Assembly: GCF_014779555.2 (NCBI RefSeq)
Contig: NZ_CP094357.1
Coordinates: 3,906,001 to 3,970,000 of the forward strand
DNA length: 64,000 bases
Origin: Lysobacter capsici
GTDB lineage: Bacteria; Pseudomonadota; Gammaproteobacteria; Xanthomonadales; Xanthomonadaceae
Direction: 5' to 3'
Below, in pieces: positions 56,641-64,000 of this stretch. A program made the translations under genes and the position numbers. Position 1 is the first letter of the stretch; every line of letters starts with the position of its first letter. The notes under the pieces were generated by a model. The model did not search any database. It was not told where the DNA came from and saw only the letters and a list, made by a program, of their open reading frames with translations.

Positions 56641-58512
56641 ATGGCCTACGTCACGCCGCAGTCTCAGAATCTAAAAGTCGCGTTCTCCAGTCGTTATTCC
56701 CTTCCGCATTTTCAGCGAGAGTACAAGTGGGAGCCACGTCATTACGAAGAACTGATTAACGATATTCAAGACGCCTTTTTACAATCCTTCGATCCCGGGC
56801 ACGGCCGGTCTCAAGTAGCAGACTATTCGCCGTACTTTTTAGGATCGGTGATCACATCGAGTGAGTCCGCGGGTAAGAAGCCACTGATCGATGGCCAACA
56901 GCGTCTGACATCTGCTTTTGTCCTATTGGCATATCTGGACAGGTACTCGCGAGAGAAGGGTATTACGGCAGCAGCGGATCTCCAAAATTACCTGGGCAGT
57001 GTCAGCTTTGGTGTCCGCGACTATGTGATAGGTTTTTCAGACGCCCGACGGCAGATCTTTGATTACTATCTTGATGTCACCAAAACGGCAGTAGAAGCGC
57101 TTGACGCGGCGGAAGAAATTAATGATCTCGATCACGGAGATCGACGGATCATTGAAGCACTGAGGGCTACTGAACCCTTGCTCGATCAGCGATCTTTCGA
57201 TTACATCGCTTACTTTATCGATTTTGTCATCGAGCGCGTGTATTTGATCGATATTTCGGTAGCGAAAGAGTCGGAAGCGCATCGCGTCTTCGTCACGATG
57301 AATGATCGTGGTTTGCGACTAGGACCGATTGACCTGCTTAAGGGCGAAATACTTTCGCGAGTACATACGGCGGCTGAAGTTGAGGTCGCGCATAAGGCGT
57401 GGGTCGAAACAGTCAACAAACTTAGAGCTATCGATCCTGAGGAGGACTCGCTCTTCTTTCGCAACTTCTTTCGGGCCCAGTGGGGTGAGACCATCAGAGG
57501 CAAGTCGAAGGGCGATGCTGCCGGAGATTACGACATTATCGGTGACGCATACCATCGCTGGTTCACCGAAAATACAGCGCGCATTGGCTTAAAAACGGCG
57601 GATGACTACTTATCTTTCGCTAGAGATCAAATAACAAAATTCGCAGAGGTCTACATTTTTATCCGAGAGGCAGAGGAGACTTTGTCCGCCGGCTTTGACC
57701 ACGTGTATTACAACTCAGCTCGCCGATATAGTTTCCAGTCGATGGTGCTTCTCGCCGCAGTCGCGGAAAGTGATAAGGGCAGCGAGTGGCGTCGGAAAAT
57801 CGCCCTCGTCTCCAGATTGATTGATTTAATTCTTACCACTCGCACAATCGAAGGCAAGGAAAACAATTACGACAACCTCAAGGAGCTATCTTTTGGCCTT
57901 GCAAAGGAAGTGCGCGGTAAAGACGTAGCTGGAATAGAAGCTCTGGTACGCGATCATTGGGGCCGATACGCGCCGATAATTCCTCGCTTAGCAGAGCTAA
58001 GTTATAACTATCGCAATGACAATCGATCCCACTTGCTCTATGTGTTGTCACGTATTGCATGCTACTTGGAGACCAGTTGTGATTTAGTTGGCGCCGTTGG
58101 ATTTGAAACGTACTGGCGCCGTGACAAGAGCTCGCGCACTTTCGATATCGAGCACCTTCTCAAATTTCAATTCGACCCAGCAACGTTGCCCGCGGCGCAC
58201 GGATTTGCAGATCAAAGAGATTATTCGGATCAGAGGAATCGAATTGGCGCCCTAGCTTTGCTTCCAAGATCACGCAATCGCTCGCTGCAAGCGAAACCCT
58301 ACAGGGAAAAGCTAGCCGTATATGCCAATGAAAACCTGCTTGTGCAAACACTCGATTCCGGCGTCTATACCAACAACCCAAAGTTTGCCGAGTTTTTGAC
58401 AGATAATCCGCTCGTCACTTTTGGACCGATCGCAAAATTTAGTAAGGCCGACATAAGCACTCGGGCAGCCGCATACGCGGAAGTCGGGCGGTTGATTTGG
58501 CAGAGTCCTTGA
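56641..58512 (+). CDS. DUF262/DUF1524 protein (GmrSD-like nuclease), second copy
   Basis: A 623-aa protein with the DUF262 motifs FQREYKW (24-30) and DGQQRLTS (84-91) and a C-terminal DUF1524 His-Me finger: FDIEHLLKF near 500 and the Asn/Arg-rich DQRNRIGALALLPRSRNRSLQAKPY about 40 residues on. It differs clearly from the BREX-linked copy at 8964-10799, so it was acquired separately. The family restricts modified phage DNA, or acts as a DUF262-based defence nuclease. It lies between the origin-like repeats and the endonuclease/ImmA pair. Lower GC than the flanks. Confidence 0.88.
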   Translation: MAYVTPQSQNLKVAFSSRYSLPHFQREYKWEPRHYEELINDIQDAFLQSFDPGHGRSQVADYSPYFLGSVITSSESAGKKPLIDGQQRLTSAFVLLAYLDRYSREKGITAAADLQNYLGSVSFGVRDYVIGFSDARRQIFDYYLDVTKTAVEALDAAEEINDLDHGDRRIIEALRATEPLLDQRSFDYIAYFIDFVIERVYLIDISVAKESEAHRVFVTMNDRGLRLGPIDLLKGEILSRVHTAAEVEVAHKAWVETVNKLRAIDPEEDSLFFRNFFRAQWGETIRGKSKGDAAGDYDIIGDAYHRWFTENTARIGLKTADDYLSFARDQITKFAEVYIFIREAEETLSAGFDHVYYNSARRYSFQSMVLLAAVAESDKGSEWRRKIALVSRLIDLILTTRTIEGKENNYDNLKELSFGLAKEVRGKDVAGIEALVRDHWGRYAPIIPRLAELSYNYRNDNRSHLLYVLSRIACYLETSCDLVGAVGFETYWRRDKSSRTFDIEHLLKFQFDPATLPAAHGFADQRDYSDQRNRIGALALLPRSRNRSLQAKPYREKLAVYANENLLVQTLDSGVYTNNPKFAEFLTDNPLVTFGPIAKFSKADISTRAAAYAEVGRLIWQSP

Positions 58513-58674
58513 CCCCGTTGGGCCGCTCAGGGCAGCGCAAATTATTCTAATCTAGCCCCAGGCTTGGGCGGGCATTCAAGAAGCCGTCCCAGCCTTCTAC
58601 TCAGTGATGCATTTGGTCGTGGTCGGTGCAGTCTACGAAAAGCAATCCGTCGTGAAAAAACAACAACGACCGAC

Positions 58675-59193
58675 CTACTTTCGATTCCGCCGCAGTGCTT
58701 CGCTAGCTAGTTCGTCAGCGTAAGGAGTACTGCGCTCCTCTTCTACCAGCAAGCCAAGCCCCTTCAAGCGAATCTTTATTACGCTACGCGACACACCGAA
58801 TACATCGGTAAGTGGCAACGCGATCCTATTAAAATCTGAAATGTTGCAAGGTTGATGATCCAGGTATAGGTGGCTACGTCCGCGAGGGCTAACACCGACC
58901 TTCCAAGCAATCCTATTCATCGACTCGATAAGTTGCTTTTGAGGCAGAAGCAAGGCTGCTGCGAAATAGTTCGCCTGCCACTCCATACGAACAATATCCT
59001 TGATCTCTATCCTCGCAAACCCATCTAAATCGATATCAGCGACGTGACAGACATCTCTCCTCATGTATCTGGAGTGACCCAATTCCAGATGCCCAAGCTC
59101 ATGAGCGAGCGTAAAGCGTGCTCGATTCTCTCCCTCGGCTTGCGCCCTATCAATCTCGATCACCGTGGTGTCGAATGAAATAGTGCCAAGCAC
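58675..59193 (-). pseudogene. ImmA/IrrE metallopeptidase part of a frameshifted nuclease-protease gene
   Basis: A 172-aa frame starting inside the domain (VLGTISFDTTVIEID). It has the zinc motif AHELGHLELGH and the third-ligand region MEWQANYFAAALLLP of ImmA/IrrE peptidases, and a C-terminal helical tail. It has no own start; it continues the endonuclease frame upstream after a one-base shift near the GGG at about 59198. ImmA-type peptidases cleave repressors or toxin partners. Confidence 0.75.
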
Positions 59194-60011
59194 CCTGAAG
59201 CCAAGCTGGCCTCACGCACTTCCAGACCGCAAGTTTCTTGGAAGTAATTGCAAATAGCCTCAAGCGATACTCTACCGCGTTTGTAGCCGACAGCATCCCG
59301 AAGCATCTGGCAACGAGATTCGATCTCTTTCGCGTGAAGGAAAGGAACCAGGAAAAGTCCCGACGAGATTCGCTCTCGCGCCCCTCCGATTATCCCGATA
59401 ATCTCGACAGCCTCTTCGGGCCTAAGCAGCTTGAGAAAAAGAGCATTCAATGAATGGCTGTAAATATCCCCTGAGTAGCAGCACAAGTCGTAATAGCGAC
59501 TCAGATAGTCCTCTTGACGCAGGCCGTCATACGCCATTTTCGAATCAAGACTCGCATCGGACCGAACCGCCAAGCTCGATGGCGACCTGGTAAGAATCCA
59601 ATGCAAAGATTCCGCAATGAAGTACCGAGCAAGACCGATTCCTTTAGAACGCGCAAAGTTGAACGCCCCCTCTTGGAATGAGTTTGTCGAGATGACCACC
59701 GCGTAGGTCTTTCCGGGCTTTATTTGCTCAGTCTTAGCGAAAAACTCCTCCACATCATCCACGGGCACCCTATGCCCGTAGTTCTTGCACTCTATTAGCC
59801 AAAGCGATGAATATGTAGCCTGCCCAGGGAGACTTATTTCGATCGCGATATCGAAGACAATGTCCTTCTCCCTGTCCTTGGAGTAGCAGGCTTTCTTTCT
59901 GAATATTCTGCACCGATCGCTCGGAGCTATGAATCTTCCTTCTGAAATGTCGCGCGAGAGCAGCGCGAAAACATCACTTTCAAACTGATCGCCTCGCAAA
60001 GTTGTACTCAT
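59160..60011 (-). CDS. Mrr-like restriction endonuclease domain protein (N-terminal part of frameshifted gene)
   Basis: A 283-aa frame. The first ~150 residues form a PD-(D/E)xK nuclease: KDREKDIVFDIAIEIS with the Asp, then WLIECKNYG (ECK at 74-76) and AVVISTNSFQEGAFNFARSKGIGL. A helical middle domain follows. The last residues leave the ImmA frame (ASLASGCLALFHSTPR) at the point where the next frame takes over. The intact protein would be about 450 aa, a nuclease joined to an ImmA protease. Confidence 0.75.
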   Translation of the reverse strand: MSTTLRGDQFESDVFALLSRDISEGRFIAPSDRCRIFRKKACYSKDREKDIVFDIAIEISLPGQATYSSLWLIECKNYGHRVPVDDVEEFFAKTEQIKPGKTYAVVISTNSFQEGAFNFARSKGIGLARYFIAESLHWILTRSPSSLAVRSDASLDSKMAYDGLRQEDYLSRYYDLCCYSGDIYSHSLNALFLKLLRPEEAVEIIGIIGGARERISSGLFLVPFLHAKEIESRCQMLRDAVGYKRGRVSLEAICNYFQETCGLEVREASLASGCLALFHSTPR

Positions 60012-60529
60012 GATTCTCCGTGCCTACGGAACATTCACTAAAGCAGCTCCTAATCTCAAAAGAGATCAACGAACGCCCCCAGGGGCTGACGCGCTCCATC
60101 CAGACTACCCTTTCCCCTCACACCGATGCACGAGCCACACCCAAAAGTTGCGCGATAAATAAATTGAAAATCGTTTTTCATCGAAGCCACTCAAGGAGCT
60201 ACCAACGCCCCACGGCCAGCGACACCCCATCTATCAACCGGATCGCGGATCGACTAAAAAGTGACTTGTAGAGGCAAACTCATGCAGTCTGCATACTCTG
60301 CAGACCACACACAGACGCCACCGCCATACTTTTCTCTAGCCACCAATATCCCTAGATGTGACCCAACCCCACTTCACATCACCGAACCATCCCGTTTTAG
60401 CCAATTTTCTAGGGAATCCCCTAGTTGAATTAGATCGAAACAAATTCAACGCTCCAGTCATGCATGACAGAGCGTGGCGCCCGTCGCGCGAATGTCGTCT
60501 TCCTTCCCCCGTGAACACAGGTGACGATC
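60012..60529. other. Intergenic region with AT-rich patches
   Basis: About 518 nt between divergent genes. It is AT-richer than the following core-like gene and marks the right edge of the accessory region. No tRNA or repeat of the 16-bp att core was found. Promoters for both genes should lie here, but no clear -35/-10 pair stands out. Confidence 0.5.
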
Positions 60530-62272
60530 ATGGAAGCACTGGATGCCATCCGAGGCATAGTCGACGCGGTCAAGCTCGGCGTCGAGAAACAGGCCGACAA
60601 CTATCATTCGCCCAGCCGTTCCGAGCTGGAGGATCTGGCGAAGGAGCTGCATTCGGTCGGCGACATCAAGCACAAGAAGGACGATTACGACAAACGTCTG
60701 GATGCGCTGGCGAGCGACTTTCTGCCCAAGCTCAGCGACGAGGACCGCGGCCGGTTCATGGGCGCGATCTTCGATGGCGATAAGGGCGCGACCGGTTCGT
60801 GGTTGCAGGGCGATCGGCTCGACAAGCTCGTCGCCGACGGCCGCATCAGCGCCGACGATCGCAGGACGGTGCTGTCCAGTCTGGCCTCGGGTTACAACAA
60901 CGGGCACGTCGAGAAGGACGTGACCTGGGATTTCCTGAAGATGGGCGGCGTCGACGGCGAGATCGTCGACAAGAATCCGGCCGGCAGCCGCGCCGGCGCC
61001 GATTACCAGAACGAGAACAACACCGGCGAGGTGTTCGACCGCTTGCTGGCCGGTCTGGACGACGGCAAGGGCGGCGTGAATCAGGAGTTCTCGAAGTTCA
61101 TCGAGAAGTTCTCGATCGACCAGATCAACGACGGCGCGCCCGGCAACGACAAGGACGCCAATTCGCGCGGCGATTACCTGGGCCTGCTGATCAACGCGGC
61201 CGATCGCGCCGGGCCGGACCAGTCGGTGATCAACAACATCCTGCACGGCGTGGACAAGGAGAAGCGCGAGCAGGTGATCGACGACATCAGCAAGGGCTTC
61301 AGCAAGGTGACCACGGAGAACGCGTGGCTCAACCGCGACGACAGCAAGCTGTCGGACGCCTATAACCGCGACCCGATGAACCTGATCATCAAGGCGGTCG
61401 CCAACGACAAGGAAAGCCGTTACTCCGACGACAAGCGCAGTTATGCCGGCGATCTGGCCGAATACGTCTACACCCAGTCGGCCAACAATCCTTACGGCGA
61501 CAACGGGTTCTACACCGACAAGAACATGCCCAAGGAAGGTCGTCAGGAAGCCTTGAACGAACTGATGTTGAAGAAGGGCGCGGAGATCTTCGACACCAAG
61601 CGCCTGGGCGAATCGGGCATCGGCGAGGACGGCGAGACCAATTCCACCCGCAACGTGCGGATCATGGCCAATCTGGAACGCCTGACCGGCCTGTCGCCGA
61701 CCAACGAGCAAGGCACCGAGGTGTTGAACAAGCTGGCGGGCAATGCGGACATGTGGTCGAAGGACTACATCAATGCGCTGAAGTCGGACAACGAAAACGA
61801 AAAGCTGCAGGCGACGCAGAAGCTGACCCATCTCATGGCCTCGACCGAGCAGGCGGTGCTGGACGGTTTCAGCGACAAGGCCGAGGACGACGCGGCGCGC
61901 AAGGCCGATCTGGAGTCGATGATGAATCTGTTCGTCGGCCTGTTGCCGGGCGGCGACAGCCTGGGCACCGGGCTGCGCTCGTCGTTCAAGTCGGTGTTCG
62001 GCGAGGACAGCGGCGCGGTGCGCGCGCTGGACAAGGTTCTGGAAACCGGCGCCGGCGAGGCGGCCGATGGCGCGGCCACGGACCTGCTCAAGGGCAAGGT
62101 GGTCGACGCGCTGTCCAAGTCCGGCAACGAGGACAAATACCTCAAGGCGTTTACCGAGAACGCCAATGTGTTTATCGAGGATCAGCTGCTGCGGGAGCTT
62201 TCCGGCGATCAGTACGCCGGTATCCGCCAGGAAATTTCCAAGGAAGCTTCTCAGCTGCTGGTGACTTCGTAG
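60530..62272 (+). CDS. Unrecognised 580-aa hydrophilic helical protein
   Basis: Start at ATG 60530 with AGGTGA 6 nt upstream. The protein is rich in Asp, Lys, Asn and Gly, has no signal peptide or TM segment, and looks helical: SELEDLAKELHSVGDIKHKKDDYDKRLDALASDFLPKLSDEDRGRFMGAIFDGDKG, several further helical repeats, and a C-terminal part with GLLPGGDSLGTGLRSSFKSVFG. No catalytic motif recognised. GC content and codon use match the core genome. A secreted effector through a dedicated system is possible, but unproven. Confidence 0.75.
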   Translation: MEALDAIRGIVDAVKLGVEKQADNYHSPSRSELEDLAKELHSVGDIKHKKDDYDKRLDALASDFLPKLSDEDRGRFMGAIFDGDKGATGSWLQGDRLDKLVADGRISADDRRTVLSSLASGYNNGHVEKDVTWDFLKMGGVDGEIVDKNPAGSRAGADYQNENNTGEVFDRLLAGLDDGKGGVNQEFSKFIEKFSIDQINDGAPGNDKDANSRGDYLGLLINAADRAGPDQSVINNILHGVDKEKREQVIDDISKGFSKVTTENAWLNRDDSKLSDAYNRDPMNLIIKAVANDKESRYSDDKRSYAGDLAEYVYTQSANNPYGDNGFYTDKNMPKEGRQEALNELMLKKGAEIFDTKRLGESGIGEDGETNSTRNVRIMANLERLTGLSPTNEQGTEVLNKLAGNADMWSKDYINALKSDNENEKLQATQKLTHLMASTEQAVLDGFSDKAEDDAARKADLESMMNLFVGLLPGGDSLGTGLRSSFKSVFGEDSGAVRALDKVLETGAGEAADGAATDLLKGKVVDALSKSGNEDKYLKAFTENANVFIEDQLLRELSGDQYAGIRQEISKEASQLLVTS

Positions 62273-62456
62273 CGCATGGCCCGCGCCGGGCGCATTGAAC
62301 TGTTCGCACGGTGCAATGCGCTCGGCTATCGGCGGGCGAAGTTTTTAATTCAATGATGATTTGAAGCGGCGTGGCGCGGATCGCCGCGCCGCTTGCCCTG
62401 CCCTCCGAAAACATTGGCTACGACAGGCATAGCGCGATAAATCGGCCGCGACACCG

Positions 62457-63137
62457 TCACTTCGGCTTGTTGCCGTAGGCGATGGGCAAGCGCAGCACCG
62501 AACGCACCGGCTTGCCGTCGACCACGGCGGGCACGTAGGTCCATTGACTTGCCGCCCACCTGGCGGCTTGGTCGATAGCCATATCGCCGCTGGACTTCGC
62601 GATCCGGACCGAATGCGCGCTGCCATCGCTTTCGAGCAGCAGCATCACCACCACTTCGCCGCTGAGCTGGTTCGCCTCGACCGTGCCGGGCCACTGCGGC
62701 GGATAGCGCTCCAGCGAGGACGCCTCGGGATAGGCCGGCGCATCGGGGACGGTTTTCGTCCAGCAGCTTTCATGTTCTTCGAAATCCAGCGGGATGCGGA
62801 TTCTGTCCGCCTCGGTTTCGCCCTTCTCGTTGCGGGGCGGGATGTAGACCCAGTGGCGCGCGGCCTCCAGCGCCGCGTTGTCCAGGTGCCGGTCGCGGCT
62901 GGATTTCTCCACGACCGCGCGGACGAATCGCCCCTCGCCGTCCACGTCGACGATGATCACGGTCGTTCCACTCACGCACTTGTCGATCGCTTCTTGCGGG
63001 TAGACCACGGGCTGCCGCAGCCTGGATGCCGGATCCAGGCGCCCGTCGGTACTCGCGTATTGCGCGGCGGCCTGGCTTGCCGGGAATATCAACGCGCCGA
63101 GCAGGACCAGTCGGCATGCGTGCTTCATGTCGTTCAT
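62457..63137 (-). CDS. Periplasmic protein with two TonB C-terminal-type domains
   Basis: A 226-aa protein. It starts MNDMKHACRLVLLGALIFPASQAAAQ, a signal peptide (cleavage after AAA); Met at 63128 is an alternative start. Two TonB_C-like domains follow: VVYPQEAIDKCVSGTTVIIVDVDGEGRFVRAVVEKSSRDRHLDNAALEAARHW and RYPPQWPGTVEANQLSGEVVVMLLLESDGSAHSVRIAKSSGDMAIDQAARWAASQWTYVPA. The N-terminal membrane anchor and Pro-rich arm of true TonB are missing, so it is not a classical energy transducer. Confidence 0.85.
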   Translation of the reverse strand: MNDMKHACRLVLLGALIFPASQAAAQYASTDGRLDPASRLRQPVVYPQEAIDKCVSGTTVIIVDVDGEGRFVRAVVEKSSRDRHLDNAALEAARHWVYIPPRNEKGETEADRIRIPLDFEEHESCWTKTVPDAPAYPEASSLERYPPQWPGTVEANQLSGEVVVMLLLESDGSAHSVRIAKSSGDMAIDQAARWAASQWTYVPAVVDGKPVRSVLRLPIAYGNKPK

Positions 63138-63223
63138 TCCCTTGATTCGTTCCTTGATTTTGAGGTTCGACGAAAGCCGCGGCGTTCGTCCCGACTGTTT
63201 GCTTGCCGATACCACCGCGCGGC

Positions 63224-63961
63224 TCAAACCCGTCCGGTCGCCAGCGCCCGCGCCCAATCCGGGCGGCCGTTGCGCAATGCGAGTTCGGCCGCGGCGTTCC
63301 AGTCGTAATCGACCGCGATCAGCTGCGCGTTCCATTCGCCGTCGCCGTTGCGTTCGACGATCGCATAGCGCGCCTGCGGCGTGCCGACTTCGACCCGGTG
63401 CGGATACGGATGTTCGCCGGTGTAGGCCTGCAGCCCCACGCTGCCGGGATTGACGATCAGGCGGCCGTCGGCCAGACGTAGGCTGCGTGGTACGTGGGTG
63501 TGGCCGCACAGGATCACGCGGGCGTCGCTGTCGCCGGCGCGCTCGGCCGCTTCGTCCGGGGTGGCCGCGCGCATGCCACCGGCGTCGACGGTTTCGATGA
63601 AGCATTCCAGGTCGCTGCGCGCGGTGCCGTGGACCAGCAGCACCTCGTCGTTCAAACGCAGGGTCGTCGGCAGGCCGCGCATCCACTCGCGCTGATCGGG
63701 ACGGATCTGCGCGGCCGCAAACCGGTCGGATTCGCTCATGCGCTCGGGCGGATCGGTCAGCACCTGCCGCTCGTGATTGCCGGCGATGGTCGGCCAGCCC
63801 AGCGCGATCAGGCGGTCGGCGGTTTCGCGCGGCTGCAGCGGGCCCGACAGCAGGTCGCCGAGGTCGACCACCTTGTCGGCACCGCGGCGCTCGATGTCGA
63901 GCAGCACCGCGTCGAGGGCGGCGAGGTTGCCATGGATGTCGGATACGACGGCGATGCGCAT
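63224..63961 (-). CDS. Metallophosphoesterase (YfcE-like)
   Basis: A 245-aa calcineurin-like phosphoesterase. Metal-binding motifs are complete: MRIAVVSDIHGNLAAL (DxH), VVDLGDLLSGP (GD), TIAGNHE (GNHE), VLLVHGTAR (H), and CGHTHVPRSL (GHTH), followed by VNPGSVG. Substrate unknown from sequence; family members cleave phosphodiesters. Core-type gene. Confidence 0.95.
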   Translation of the reverse strand: MRIAVVSDIHGNLAALDAVLLDIERRGADKVVDLGDLLSGPLQPRETADRLIALGWPTIAGNHERQVLTDPPERMSESDRFAAAQIRPDQREWMRGLPTTLRLNDEVLLVHGTARSDLECFIETVDAGGMRAATPDEAAERAGDSDARVILCGHTHVPRSLRLADGRLIVNPGSVGLQAYTGEHPYPHRVEVGTPQARYAIVERNGDGEWNAQLIAVDYDWNAAAELALRNGRPDWARALATGRV

Positions 63962-64000
63962 GGCGGGATTCTATCCTTTGCGACAGCGCGGTCGCCCCGA

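Noticed and set aside
43850-60529. An attR copy of the tRNA-Ser core for the prophage remnant or right-hand island
   Set aside because: I looked for CTCTCTCCGCCA-type sequence to the right of 43.8 kb and found none, so the right border of the second region stays undefined.

Overview
The window is high-GC chromosomal DNA from a gammaproteobacterium of the family Xanthomonadaceae, most likely Lysobacter or a close relative. This rests on the gene order HIT protein / recR / small membrane gene / ybaB / dnaX / tRNA-Ser, the GC-rich codon use of the flanks, and dispersed intergenic repeats of a GGGAATCGGGAAT type. The assignment is made by eye; no database search was possible.

Layout. (1) 1-6,312: core chromosome (C-terminal part of a TgpA-type transglutaminase, Slp lipoprotein, a duplicated intergenic repeat, HIT hydrolase, recR, a small membrane protein, ybaB, dnaX). 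(2) 6,620-6,712: tRNA-Ser(GGA), whose 3' end is the attachment site. (3) 6,699-43,802: a ~37 kb integrative element bounded by a 16-bp repeat of the tRNA 3' end. Paired GTATGCCAT repeats lie just inside both ends, and a P4-type tyrosine integrase sits at the right end. Its cargo is: a DUF3987 gene pair; a complete type 3 BREX phage-defence operon (brxR, brxF, brxC, pglXI, brxHII, pglZ, brxA) extended by a coiled-coil membrane gene and a DUF262/DUF1524 (GmrSD/BrxU-like) nuclease; an ADP-ribosylglycohydrolase gene preceded by a 48-nt G homopolymer; a radC / RDF-like / yqaJ / DUF932 DNA-metabolism block; an AlpA-like regulator; a YagK/YfjJ-like replication gene; and an operon int - unknown 386-aa protein - giant cold-shock/exonuclease/RecQ/UvrD fusion helicase, which is split by a 1-nt frameshift in a G run.

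(4) 43,850-50,000: a badly deleted P2-like prophage remnant (AlpA regulator, small zinc-finger genes, truncated gpI, gpJ, gpS, truncated gpR, a tail scrap of gpP, and intact portal gpQ). Unrelated cargo (a papain-like membrane protein, a multi-TM protein, a 224-aa unknown) sits where gpV/gpW should be. (5) 50,000-55,700: an effector/immunity locus: an Imm11 (DUF1629) immunity gene, a 1,187-aa protein with an N-terminal AHH nuclease domain, a peptidoglycan-binding domain and a Gln-rich XVIPCD-like C terminus, and downstream a small paralogue of the AHH domain that has lost its histidines. (6) 55,700-56,640: non-coding, with about eleven GGTAACC-type repeats around an AT-rich core, resembling a replication origin. 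(7) 56,641-60,011: a second DUF262/DUF1524 nuclease and a restriction-endonuclease/ImmA-IrrE protein broken by a frameshift. (8) 60,530-64,000: an unrecognised 580-aa protein, a protein with two TonB-type C-terminal domains, and a metallophosphoesterase, returning to core-like sequence.

Together the window reads as a tRNA-Ser hotspot holding at least two stacked elements and several layers of conflict genes. The most promising undescribed pieces are the integrase-coupled giant helicase module, the poly-G tract between the divergent brxR and ADP-ribosylglycohydrolase genes, and the AHH effector with its catalytically dead satellite copy.
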